From positions 1 through 64,000 of the forward strand of contig NZ_JAMQBK010000020.1 of assembly GCF_023701485.1 (NCBI RefSeq): DNA of 64,000 nt, given 5' to 3'. Under the pieces are notes generated by a model. That model was given only the letters and a program-made list of their open reading frames with translations, did not search any database and was not told where the DNA came from. Shown in pieces: positions 44,105 through 51,993 of this stretch. How positions within the stretch are numbered: the first letter of the stretch is position 1; each line of letters opens with the position of its first letter. Both the position numbers and the translations under genes were made by a program. The DNA is from Aporhodopirellula aestuarii (GTDB lineage: Bacteria > Planctomycetota > Planctomycetia > Pirellulales > Pirellulaceae).

Positions 44105-45049
44105 TTGTCCGCCGACCCAAACCGTCCACTGATCTTTTCCGTCGGCACCCAAGTCGTTGCGCAGAAAGACGTCATGGCGGCGAATGACCGCATCGCTCAT
44201 CCCGCCGGCGCGGTCGGTGTGATCGTGCGTTCGCCAGTGGATCGCAACCATGCCTACCGAATCCGATTCAACGACGGCTTCGAAGCCCCGATTCACCACG
44301 AGCAACTCGTCCGATTGGCTGAGTTTAAGAGCATGCAAATGCGTCTGGACGATTCACCACTGATGAGTGCCGGTTTATATGAACGGGTGATCTATCGGTG
44401 TGTGATCGGCTCACGCGCATACGGGCTCGATCATGAAGAGTCCGACACGGATCGTCGCGGCGTCTACCTACCGCCGGCCGAACTGCACTGGTCGCTCTAC
44501 GGTGTCCCCGAACAACTCGAAAACGACGAGACTCAAGAGGTTTATTGGGAACTGCAGAAGTTCATGGTGCTCGCATTAAAAGCGAACCCCAACGTCCTCG
44601 AATGCCTCTATTCTCCGATCGTCGACTCAGTCACTCCGCTCGGCGAAGAACTTTTGAGCATCCGAGACGCATTTCTGTCGAAGCTCGTTTTTCAAACCTA
44701 TTCAGGTTACGTCGCTTCGCAGTTCAAAAAAATGCAAACCGACATTCGCAACCAAGGACGCGTGAAGTGGAAACACGTCATGCACCTCGTCCGGTTGCTG
44801 ATCTCGGGAACACACGTGTTGACCGCAGGCACGCTAAACGTCGATGCGGGCGACTACCGCGACCAACTGCTAACGATCGGTCGTGGTGAGATGCCGTTCC
44901 ACGCCGCCGAACAATGGCGGAAAGAACTACAAATCCAATTCGAAACCGCATTCCGCAACACCAAACTTCCCGATCGTCCCGACTACGAACGCGTCAATGC
45001 GTTTCTCATCGACGCCCGCCGTCGGGCGATGGAGAACCACTTACCATGA
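44105..45049 (+). CDS. PF10127-type nucleotidyltransferase 1, with N-terminal KOW-like region
   Basis: A 314-residue protein of the DNA polymerase beta-like nucleotidyltransferase group PF10127/COG3541. Residues 102-119 show the family motif GSRAYG followed by SDTDRRG, with D114 and D116 as metal ligands, and a helical C-terminal domain follows (KWKHVMHLVRLLISG). The N-terminal 15-70 (VGTQVVAQKDV and HPAGAVGVIVRSP, then RIRFNDGFEA) looks like a small beta barrel. Because that domain begins before any ATG, the start is probably TTG at 44105. The stop overlaps the ATG of a second, related enzyme. Family members are often tied to RNA repair loci; the substrate here is unknown. Confidence 0.82.
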   Translation: MSADPNRPLIFSVGTQVVAQKDVMAANDRIAHPAGAVGVIVRSPVDRNHAYRIRFNDGFEAPIHHEQLVRLAEFKSMQMRLDDSPLMSAGLYERVIYRCVIGSRAYGLDHEESDTDRRGVYLPPAELHWSLYGVPEQLENDETQEVYWELQKFMVLALKANPNVLECLYSPIVDSVTPLGEELLSIRDAFLSKLVFQTYSGYVASQFKKMQTDIRNQGRVKWKHVMHLVRLLISGTHVLTAGTLNVDAGDYRDQLLTIGRGEMPFHAAEQWRKELQIQFETAFRNTKLPDRPDYERVNAFLIDARRRAMENHLP

Positions 45050-45825
45050 TCGACCACTCTTCCACGATCGACCACGACAAGATGATGCAACATGTGCGGA
45101 CGCATCCGTTTCCGCTCGTGTTTGCAACGATTAGCGGTGCGCACCTCTACGGTTTCCCCTCTCCCGACTCCGACTTTGATCTTCGTGGCGTGCACCTGCT
45201 GCCGCTCGAAACCGTTGTCGGACTCAGCCCCGGTCGGGAAACGGTTGAGAAAGAAGGCATCTACGACGGGCTCGAAATCGATCTGGTGACCCACGACGCG
45301 CAGAAGTTTTTCACATTGATGGGGCGACGCAATGGATACGTCCTCGAACAAGTGTTCTCGCCCTTGGTCGTGTTTACAACACCCGAACACGACGAACTGA
45401 AGACGATCGCTGTCGGTTGCATCACCCGACATCATGCCCATCACTACCTCGGTTTCGCCGCAACGCAGTGGAAACTGTTCCGCAAGGAATCCCCGCCTCG
45501 GGTGAAACCGCTGCTGTACGTGTACCGCGTGTTGTTGACGGGCATCCACCTGATGCAAACGGGCGTCGTCGAAGCAAATCTGGTGCTGCTGAACGAAGAC
45601 GCGAAACTTCCCTACCTCAACGACCTGATTGCGATGAAGCTCGAAGGTCCGGAGCAAGGAACTCTCGCGGAGGCCGACCTCGCGTTTCATGAGTCGGAAT
45701 ACGCGAGATTGACCGCAAAACTCGAGTCGGCCTACGCCGCATCCACGCTACCGGAAATGCCATCGAGTCGCGGCGCACTCAATGACCTCCTGATCCGACT
45801 GCGATTGGGTGAACGAACCGCGTGA
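45046..45825 (+). CDS. PF10127-type nucleotidyltransferase 2
   Basis: A 259-residue relative of the preceding protein without its N-terminal barrel. GAHLYG (31-36) and SDFDLRG with D43 and D45 form the nucleotidyltransferase active site, and LEIDLVTHDAQKFF probably supplies the third acidic residue. VYRVLLTGIHLMQTG matches the helical region of its neighbour. The ATG at 45046 overlaps the previous stop (ATGA), so the two are translationally coupled and may form a heteromer. Its stop codon sits inside a perfect inverted repeat shared with the convergent gene at 45841. Confidence 0.82.
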   Translation: MIDHSSTIDHDKMMQHVRTHPFPLVFATISGAHLYGFPSPDSDFDLRGVHLLPLETVVGLSPGRETVEKEGIYDGLEIDLVTHDAQKFFTLMGRRNGYVLEQVFSPLVVFTTPEHDELKTIAVGCITRHHAHHYLGFAATQWKLFRKESPPRVKPLLYVYRVLLTGIHLMQTGVVEANLVLLNEDAKLPYLNDLIAMKLEGPEQGTLAEADLAFHESEYARLTAKLESAYAASTLPEMPSSRGALNDLLIRLRLGERTA

Positions 45826-45844
45826 GCGCGACGATCGCGCTCAC
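45822..45844. terminator. Perfect inverted repeat spanning two stop codons
   Basis: GTGAGCGCGA (45822-45831) and TCGCGCTCAC (45835-45844) form a ten-pair stem with a three-base loop, CGA. The TGA of the plus-strand gene (45823-45825) and the TGA of the minus-strand gene (45841-45843) lie symmetrically in the two arms. It is well placed as a bidirectional terminator, though without flanking T runs. Confidence 0.65.
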
Positions 45845-46674
45845 GCGCCTTCGGGCAAACGCGATTGAAAGTCCGTCCAAAACGCCCGCTCACTTTCATA
45901 TCGCCGCGTGTCCATCGTCACTTGAAAATAGTCCAGGTATTCGATCCAGCTCTGCGCGGCGTCCGAATACGAATAACCTTCTTCGAGCATCGGATTCCTA
46001 AATTCGGGATCGCCCGGCTCAACCTGGTGCGAAAACGTGCCGTCAGCGTTGAGATGAATGTTGGCCAGCAGCACTGGCATTTTCATGTGAAGCACATGGA
46101 GCGACGTTTCCATTTCGGACAACCCGGCGGTCGCATCCTCAAACGCCACAGCGACCTCTTTCGGCGTCGTGCTGTCCGGGAATCGGATGCCGTACGCTAG
46201 CCCCGATTGCGTCAATCCATCACGATTCAAATCGACCTGAGCGGCGGGCGGAATCAACAGGTTCAACGCACCTTCTTCGGACAATGAATTCACGTCGATT
46301 GATTCGGCGAGCCAATGAACGTTCTGCACCGTCTTCAGTTCATCCTTGGACAACGTGTTCAAAAAACGCTTGGGATCCGCGTAGCCACCTTCGCGATACG
46401 CGCGGTCGATCACCGCCGCGAATTCTCCGCCCAGTTCCGCGGGAGCCTCCGCGTGGCGATACCGGCCGATCCGTTCGAGCTGGTACCAACCGTCCCACGC
46501 ATCCTGGATCTGTTCTTCCAACGGAACGGCAGACTCGGTCGGTGCCGCTGATTCGTAACCTTCTCTTCCGACCGACTCGAGAACGGCGCTGAACACGCTC
46601 TGCACTTCTTGCTTCTCTTCGAATCGCCGCTGTTGTAGCGGACTGCGGGTTTGCGAAAGGTCACTAATCTGCAT
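45841..46674 (-). CDS. Hypothetical protein
   Basis: A 277-residue protein that I do not recognise. It starts MQISDLSQTRSPLQQRRFEE, with no signal peptide, followed by a Gln/Glu-rich helix (to about 35) and a globular region with FLNTLSKDELKTVQNVHWLA and LNLLIPPAAQVDLNRDGLTQ. The DLNRDG piece resembles a lone calcium-loop, but the flanking residues do not make a full EF-hand. A C-terminal acidic and aromatic part (DYFQVTMDTRRYESERAFW) closes it. The ATG at 46674 is preceded by a purine-rich GGGCGG. It is convergent with the nucleotidyltransferase pair and divergent from PhzF. Confidence 0.6.
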   Translation of the reverse strand: MQISDLSQTRSPLQQRRFEEKQEVQSVFSAVLESVGREGYESAAPTESAVPLEEQIQDAWDGWYQLERIGRYRHAEAPAELGGEFAAVIDRAYREGGYADPKRFLNTLSKDELKTVQNVHWLAESIDVNSLSEEGALNLLIPPAAQVDLNRDGLTQSGLAYGIRFPDSTTPKEVAVAFEDATAGLSEMETSLHVLHMKMPVLLANIHLNADGTFSHQVEPGDPEFRNPMLEEGYSYSDAAQSWIEYLDYFQVTMDTRRYESERAFWTDFQSRLPEGA

Positions 46675-46859
46675 CTGTTCACCGCCCCGTGGATAACAAC
46701 CCGCCCTCGTTATAATCCGAATACCTGTTATCCCTTTTCGGCAATGTCCCCCCATTTGATTAAGAAAACACGGCAAAGCGAATACGCGAACCTAGCGGAT
46801 GCCCCAATCCTCACTGAAGTCTTGAGGAGTCCCTACTTCCGTAGCTTTGATGCAAAACC

Positions 46860-47675
46860 ATGAGCATTCCAATCTGGCAAGTCGATGCGTTTGCAAACGC
46901 TCCATTCACCGGAAATCCCGCCGCCGTCTGCCTACTCGACAAGTACCCCGGCGACGCGTGGATGCAGAGCGTTGCGGCTGAGATGAATCTCGCCGAAACC
47001 TCCTTTGTCGTCCCTCTGCAACGGCAAGGCGAGTTCCACTTGCGTTGGTTCACGCCCGCCGTCGAAGTCGACCTTTGCGGACACGCAACGCTCGCGGCCG
47101 CTCATACCTTGATCGAACAGCGACGTGTTGCACCGGGAGAAGCCATCCGTTTCCAAACCCGCAGCGGAATGCTCGTCTGCCAACAGAACGACCACGTGAT
47201 TACGCTCGATTTCCCATCAACGCCGATCATCGAAACGGTCGCCGTCCCGCTCGCCAACGAAGTCCGCCAGTCACTCGGCGTCGACCGCGCGACCGTCCTG
47301 CGATCGAAGTTTGACCTTGTTGCCGTTGTTGACAATGCATCGACGGTCCGCAGCGTCACCCCCGACTTCAATCGCCTGGGCAAGATTGATACGCGTGCCG
47401 TCATGATCACGGCACGCTCGGACACCCCCGACGTCGATTTCATCTCTCGCGTCTTCGCACCACGGGTCGGTATTAACGAAGATCCCGTCACCGGTTCGGC
47501 CTACTGTTGCCTAGCACCCTACTGGGGCGAACTGCTCGATAAAACGTCCCTGGTTGCCTACCAAGCCTCCAAGCGTGGCGGCACGGTCTCATGCCAAATC
47601 GCGGGCGACCGTGTCGAGATCTCAGGCACAGCGGTCACCGTCATGAAAGCAACCTTGTTAGTGTATCCAGAATGA
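46860..47675 (+). CDS. PhzF-family isomerase/epimerase
   Basis: A 271-residue protein of the PhzF family with the diaminopimelate-epimerase fold. WQVDAFANAPFTGNPAAVC carries the N-terminal signature, E46 in LAETSFV is the expected catalytic acid/base, DLCGHATLAAAH is the conserved Gly-His motif, and NEDPVTGSAYC marks the second-domain phosphate-loop-like region. Most such proteins catalyse isomerisation of unknown metabolites in the cytoplasm. The ATG at 46860 fits the family start. The stop overlaps the start of the GNAT gene by four bases, so the two are coupled. Confidence 0.92.
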   Translation: MSIPIWQVDAFANAPFTGNPAAVCLLDKYPGDAWMQSVAAEMNLAETSFVVPLQRQGEFHLRWFTPAVEVDLCGHATLAAAHTLIEQRRVAPGEAIRFQTRSGMLVCQQNDHVITLDFPSTPIIETVAVPLANEVRQSLGVDRATVLRSKFDLVAVVDNASTVRSVTPDFNRLGKIDTRAVMITARSDTPDVDFISRVFAPRVGINEDPVTGSAYCCLAPYWGELLDKTSLVAYQASKRGGTVSCQIAGDRVEISGTAVTVMKATLLVYPE

Positions 47676-48205
47676 CCTCCAACCCTGCAACATCGGAAAC
47701 AAGTACGGGCGATCCTGCCATCTCGATTCGAAGATTCGTGCCCGCCGACGCTGAGCCCTGTTTGGCACTGTTTCGCGACACGATCCGACGTGTCAACATC
47801 CGAGATTACACGCCTGCACAAATCAATGCCTGGGCGCCATCTGAAATGGATTCCACCGCTTGGGCAAATCGTTTCCGTGGGCGATTCGCCTACGTGGCGG
47901 TTGTGTCCGACCGCATCGCTGGCTTCACCGACATGACGAACACCGGCTACCTCGACCGTCTTTTTGTTTCCGCCGATCATCAACGATGCGGGATCGCAAG
48001 TCGTTTGATTGCCCCCTTATTCAACGACGCAATTAGCCACAACCTTGAACAGATCACCGCTGACGTCAGCATCACGGCAAAACCGTTTTTTGAGCGAATG
48101 GGGTTTGTCATCGTGCAGCAGAAGTTGGCGGAGCGTCACGGCGAGACGCTCACCAATTTCAAAATGCGGCTCACGCTCGGCCGCGCACAGAACGCCCAGG
48201 CATAA
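47672..48205 (+). CDS. GNAT-family N-acetyltransferase
   Basis: A 177-residue GNAT acetyltransferase. ISIRRFVPADAEPCLALF starts the fold after a short Thr/Ser-rich leader. The acetyl-CoA loop is YLDRLFVSADHQRCGIASRL (the R/Q-x-x-G-x-G/A pattern), and FFERMGFVIVQQ forms the C-terminal strand. It resembles small-molecule acetyltransferases of the YafP/ElaA-like kind rather than ribosomal RimI. The ATG at 47672 lies within the end of the PhzF gene (ATGA). The acceptor substrate cannot be read. A 42-base gap separates it from the next possible start. Confidence 0.88.
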   Translation: MTSNPATSETSTGDPAISIRRFVPADAEPCLALFRDTIRRVNIRDYTPAQINAWAPSEMDSTAWANRFRGRFAYVAVVSDRIAGFTDMTNTGYLDRLFVSADHQRCGIASRLIAPLFNDAISHNLEQITADVSITAKPFFERMGFVIVQQKLAERHGETLTNFKMRLTLGRAQNAQA

Positions 48206-48292
48206 ACGGCCTCAAACGCGACACGAAACCTCCGCGAGCAACTCGGGTTGGATACACTTAGACGAGTCCTCTCCCTCAACCGGTACCGCCTG

Positions 48293-49501
48293 ATGAAACG
48301 ACTTTCCGCACTTGCCGCCCCGCTCGCTGTTTCCCTTACCATCGCGGCGCTGACCACATCACCATGTGTCGCCCAACTCCCGGGCGGGTTGGGATTGCGG
48401 GCTCGCGCCAATGCTCGCCAGCTCGAAGGCGTCACCGCCCACCGCGACGTGGCCTATGTCAAATCGGGACACGAGCGTCAGAAACTCGACATCTACGTTC
48501 CCGAATCCTCTGAGCCCCTCCCGGTCCTCATTTGGGTCCACGGTGGCGGATGGCAAGGCGGCAGCAAAGACGGTTGTCCACCACTTCGTTCCGGATACAC
48601 ACAAAAAGGCTATGCCGTCGCCAGCATCGGGTATCGGCTCAGCGGCGACGCCAAATTCCCGGCCCAAATCGAAGACTGCAAATCGGCAATCCGTTGGCTC
48701 CGCGCTCACGCCGAAGAATTCAACCTCGACCCTGAACGTTTCGGCGTCTGGGGAAGCTCCGCCGGCGGGCACCTCGTCGCCCTTCTCGGAACGAGCGGAG
48801 ATGTGAAAGAATTCGAAGTGGGTGAATCACTCGATCAATCCAGCCGGGTGCAAGCTGTCTGCGATTTCTACGGTCCCACCGATCTGAACGTCTTCGTCTC
48901 GACGCCCGGCTACGAAAGTCACGCGTCGATGAATTCCCCCGAATCCAAACTGATCGGAGGCTTGGTTGCCGATCACCCCGAGGTCGCCCGAAAGATCAAC
49001 CCGATCACTTTCGTCAGCGACGACGATCCGCCGTTCCTGATCGTTCATGGTGACAAAGACGGCACCGTACCGATCAACCAAAGCAAACTGCTTTTCGACG
49101 CCTTCAAGAAAACCGGGGTCGCCGTTCACTTCCACACCATTCATGGCGCCGGCCATGGCGGGCCGGGATTCAACGAACCGACAGTCGAAGACATGGTCTC
49201 GGAGTTTTTTGAAACCAAACTCAAAGCGAATGCCGAGAATCCAGCCACTCCCAAAGCCACTCAGTCAGAAAGTACCGCGAGCGTTACGGCGCAACGTCCT
49301 GGCATGGGAACTCAGCGTGGCGGCGGTTTGACCTGGGCCAACGTCACCTCGCGAATGGACACCGATCGGGACGGCAAAATCAGTCGCGACGAATTCCGCG
49401 GTGGCGATCCACTTTGGAAACGCCTCGACAAGGACGACGACGGTTACATCACGCAAGACGAACACGAATCTGCATTCGAATCACGTATGAAAAGAGAGTG
49501 A
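48293..49501 (+). CDS. Exported alpha/beta-hydrolase with C-terminal EF-hands
   Basis: A 402-residue secreted esterase-like enzyme. The signal peptide (about 1-28, ending CVAQ) precedes an alpha/beta-hydrolase domain: oxyanion HGGG (83-86), nucleophile S156 in GSSAG, the aspartate in VHGDKDGTVP and the histidine in HGAGHGGPGF. A linker leads to a C-terminal pair of EF-hand loops from about residue 355, DTDRDGKISRDEF and DKDDDGYITQDEH, which should bind calcium. The hydrolase part looks like the BD-FAE/carboxylesterase group acting on esters of plant or algal polysaccharides. The ATG at 48293 begins the signal peptide; a longer frame from 48248 does not. Confidence 0.9.
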   Translation: MKRLSALAAPLAVSLTIAALTTSPCVAQLPGGLGLRARANARQLEGVTAHRDVAYVKSGHERQKLDIYVPESSEPLPVLIWVHGGGWQGGSKDGCPPLRSGYTQKGYAVASIGYRLSGDAKFPAQIEDCKSAIRWLRAHAEEFNLDPERFGVWGSSAGGHLVALLGTSGDVKEFEVGESLDQSSRVQAVCDFYGPTDLNVFVSTPGYESHASMNSPESKLIGGLVADHPEVARKINPITFVSDDDPPFLIVHGDKDGTVPINQSKLLFDAFKKTGVAVHFHTIHGAGHGGPGFNEPTVEDMVSEFFETKLKANAENPATPKATQSESTASVTAQRPGMGTQRGGGLTWANVTSRMDTDRDGKISRDEFRGGDPLWKRLDKDDDGYITQDEHESAFESRMKRE

Positions 49502-49529
49502 CCGCGGCGTCAATCGAATCCTCGGTCAC
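49498..49529. terminator. Inverted repeat between convergent genes
   Basis: GTGACCG (49498-49504) and CGGTCAC (49523-49529) can pair around an 18-base loop. It overlaps the stop of the hydrolase gene and lies just beyond the end of the biotin-carrier gene on the other strand. A weak bidirectional terminator is plausible. Confidence 0.35.
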
Positions 49530-49543
49530 TGCGCCTAGTCGGT

Positions 49544-49930
49544 TCACTCGAACTCGATCAGAACTTGTCCGGCTTTGACGGGGTCGCCCGCGGCGCGGTT
49601 GATTTTCGCGATCTTGCCTGCGACAGGAGCCGTGATCACGGTTTCCATTTTCATCGCTTCGAGAACCATCAACGTCTCATCGGCTTCGATCGTTTGTCCG
49701 ACTTCCGCATCGACGCGGATCACCAGACCTGAAATCGGGCTGCGGCAGACTTTACTTTCGTCGTCAACCTTCTCGTCGACCGCGCCCGACGCCGGGCGTG
49801 CGGGAGCCGCTGCCGCTGGCGGTTGATAACCGCCGCTGGGCGGAACGAATCCGGGTTGTGGTTGCTCAGGTGCTGATACGTCGACTTCGACCTCGTACGT
49901 CTCGCCGTCGACCTTAATATTGAATTTCAT
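49544..49930 (-). CDS. Biotin carboxyl carrier protein (transcarboxylase 1.3S-like)
   Basis: A 128-residue biotin carrier. A short N-terminal beta domain (MKFNIKVDGETYEVEV) is followed by a Pro/Ala-rich linker (about 21-50) and a C-terminal biotinyl domain with the modified K94 in the canonical VLEAMKMETVI. It carries carboxyl groups between the two carboxyltransferase subunits encoded upstream. It is the last gene of the minus-strand operon starting at 53496; the small protein gene ends 13 bases before it. No biotin carboxylase gene is in the operon, which favours transcarboxylation or decarboxylation over ATP-dependent carboxylation. Confidence 0.92.
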   Translation of the reverse strand: MKFNIKVDGETYEVEVDVSAPEQPQPGFVPPSGGYQPPAAAAPARPASGAVDEKVDDESKVCRSPISGLVIRVDAEVGQTIEADETLMVLEAMKMETVITAPVAGKIAKINRAAGDPVKAGQVLIEFE

Positions 49931-49942
49931 CGATGAGGTGCC

Positions 49943-50209
49943 TTAACGTTTCAGGGCGTGAGAGGCTTGGATAGTCGCGCGGCCTTGGTGAGCCCACGAT
50001 TCAGAACTGATCAATCGGATTTGTCGAATCCGAGGTTTGACGCCGAGGTACGCAGCGATAGCGCTCGACAAGATGCAGATCACCTCTTCGCTAATGACGC
50101 GTTTTGGTTGATTCGCTTCGAGTGTTTCGACCCGCTTGCGAAGACCTTGCACTTCATCACGCAGCGACCGCAGCAACTGTAACATTTCGTCTTGTTTGTT
50201 TTCGTCCAT
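49943..50209 (-). CDS. Small subunit-like protein of the transcarboxylase operon
   Basis: An 88-residue protein with an N-terminal coiled-coil segment (LLRSLRDEVQGLRKRVETLE, about 11-30). A conserved-looking body follows, SEEVICILSSAIAAYLGVKP and RIRQIRLI, ending SWAHQGRATIQASHALKR. The second half resembles the OadG/MmdD-like and acetyl-CoA carboxylase-associated small proteins, whose role is to stabilise the complex. It sits six bases after the stop of the 12S-like subunit gene and just before the biotin carrier, where a small gene is also found in related operons. No membrane helix is present, unlike OadG. Confidence 0.75.
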   Translation of the reverse strand: MDENKQDEMLQLLRSLRDEVQGLRKRVETLEANQPKRVISEEVICILSSAIAAYLGVKPRIRQIRLISSESWAHQGRATIQASHALKR

Positions 50210-50215
50210 GGTGTC

Positions 50216-51805
50216 CTACAGCGGAATGAGGCCGTGTTTCTTAGGTGGCCGTTGGTCACGTTTATTCTTCAGATACTCAAGGGCGCGGGCCAAGTGCTTG
50301 CGAGTGTCGGCCGGCTCAATAATATCGTCGACCAATCGACGACCGGCCGCCACATACGGCGAGGCAAACGCGTCCCGGTACTCTTGGATCAATTCGGCAC
50401 GGCGTGCGACTTTGTCTTCCGCTTCTTGCATCTCTTTTCGGAACACAATCTCAACGGCGCCCTCAGCACCCATCACCGCGATCTCAGCCGTCGGCCACGC
50501 AAACACGCAGTCGGCCGCAATGTCTCGCGAACACATCGCCACGTGAGCACCACCATACGACTTCCGCAGGATCAGTTGGATCATCGGGACCGTCGCGGCG
50601 GAGTATGCAAACAGCAACTTCGCACCGTTACGAATGATCCCGTTGTACTCTTGTTCGACCCCCGGCAGGTAACCGGGAACGTCAACCATCGTCACCATCG
50701 GCAAATTAAACGCATTGCAAAAACGAATGAACCGGGCCGCTTTGTTGGCCGCCTGATTGTTAATTGCTCCCGCCAACACGGCGGGTTGGTTGGCGATGAT
50801 GCCGATCGTATTTCCTAAAATTCGTGCAAACCCGATCACCATGTTTGGAGCATGCCCGGCCTGCACTTCGAGGAAGTCACCGCGATCGACAACTCCCGCA
50901 ATCACCTGCCGAACGTCATAGCCGACCTTTGGATCGACCGGCACGATTTTGTTGAGTTCAGGGTTCGGATCAACGTTTTCGTCTCCCGGAACAAACGGTG
51001 CCGCTTCCAAATTGTTGGACGGTAAGAAACTTAGCAAACGCCGGCAAATGTGCAGTGCTTCTTCATCGTCTTCGGCGACAAAGTGCACGACACCGGAGTG
51101 AGCCATGTGAGAATCGGCTCCACCGAGTTCCTCGGCAGTGATGTCTTCACCCGTGACTTGCTTGATCACCTGCGGACCGGTGATAAACATCTGCGCCTTG
51201 CGGGTTTGGATGATGAAGTCGGTCAACGCGGGCGAATACGCGGCCCCACCGGCACATGGACCACAAATCAGCGAAATTTGTGGCACCGCCCCTGACAACA
51301 AAACGTTGCTGTGAAAGACCTGTCCGTAGCCTGACAGAGAATCAATTCCCTCTTGGACGCGTGCGCCGCCGGAGTCATTGATAAACACAAACGGACTGCC
51401 CGTTTTCAAAGAACGATGCATCGCGTCGGCCACCTTCAGTGAGTGCACCTCACCGGCCGAACCACCGAGCACCGAGAAATCTTGACTGGCCAAGTGAATC
51501 AATCGACCATCGATCGATGCCGCCCCGGTCACCACGCCGTCCGACGGAGCTGCTTTGGTGAGCATCCCGAACTTCGTTTGCCGGTGTCGAGCAAACAGCC
51601 CGAACTCTTCGAAACTGTCCTTATCGCACAAATTGTCCACACGCTCGCGGGCGGTCATCTTTCCCTGAGCACGCTGCTTTTCATGCCGCGTCTCACCGCC
51701 ACCCTGTTTCGTTTCGGCGCGGCGGGTATGCAATTCCGCAATGAGATCGTCCATCGATTTCTTCGCGGGTGCGTTTTTTGTACTGTCGTTACTTGTGGTG
51801 GCCAT
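50216..51805 (-). CDS. Carboxyltransferase, methylmalonyl-CoA type (12S-like)
   Basis: A 529-residue acyl-CoA carboxyltransferase with two crotonase-like halves. Features are GKMTARERVDNLCDKDSFEE near the start, and PFVFINDSGGARVQEGIDSL with LICGPCAGGAAYSPALTDF, which form the N-terminal oxyanion and CoA sites. MVTMVDVPGYLPGVEQEYNG and YGGAHVAMCSRDIAADCVFA mark the C-terminal half. It transfers carboxyl between biotin and propionyl/methylmalonyl- or acetyl/malonyl-CoA. The ATG at 51805 gives MATTSND; a longer frame to 51898 is non-homologous-looking. It lies 188 bases after the 5S-like gene and six bases before the small-subunit gene. Confidence 0.93.
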   Translation of the reverse strand: MATTSNDSTKNAPAKKSMDDLIAELHTRRAETKQGGGETRHEKQRAQGKMTARERVDNLCDKDSFEEFGLFARHRQTKFGMLTKAAPSDGVVTGAASIDGRLIHLASQDFSVLGGSAGEVHSLKVADAMHRSLKTGSPFVFINDSGGARVQEGIDSLSGYGQVFHSNVLLSGAVPQISLICGPCAGGAAYSPALTDFIIQTRKAQMFITGPQVIKQVTGEDITAEELGGADSHMAHSGVVHFVAEDDEEALHICRRLLSFLPSNNLEAAPFVPGDENVDPNPELNKIVPVDPKVGYDVRQVIAGVVDRGDFLEVQAGHAPNMVIGFARILGNTIGIIANQPAVLAGAINNQAANKAARFIRFCNAFNLPMVTMVDVPGYLPGVEQEYNGIIRNGAKLLFAYSAATVPMIQLILRKSYGGAHVAMCSRDIAADCVFAWPTAEIAVMGAEGAVEIVFRKEMQEAEDKVARRAELIQEYRDAFASPYVAAGRRLVDDIIEPADTRKHLARALEYLKNKRDQRPPKKHGLIPL

Positions 51806-51993
51806 CTGACTGACTAGCTCGAACTGTGCATTGAAAAGGTAAATTGTTCGCGGCACAGCCGGGCGAGCCCCGGCGGCTGTGAACATGTCGTGGATCACGC
51901 GAGCGATCCACCTTCAAACTCATACCAAATTAAGTTGAAAATCCTCCATCGACCTCAACCGTTCATCGATTCCTGATTGTGTGAGGACGCGTC

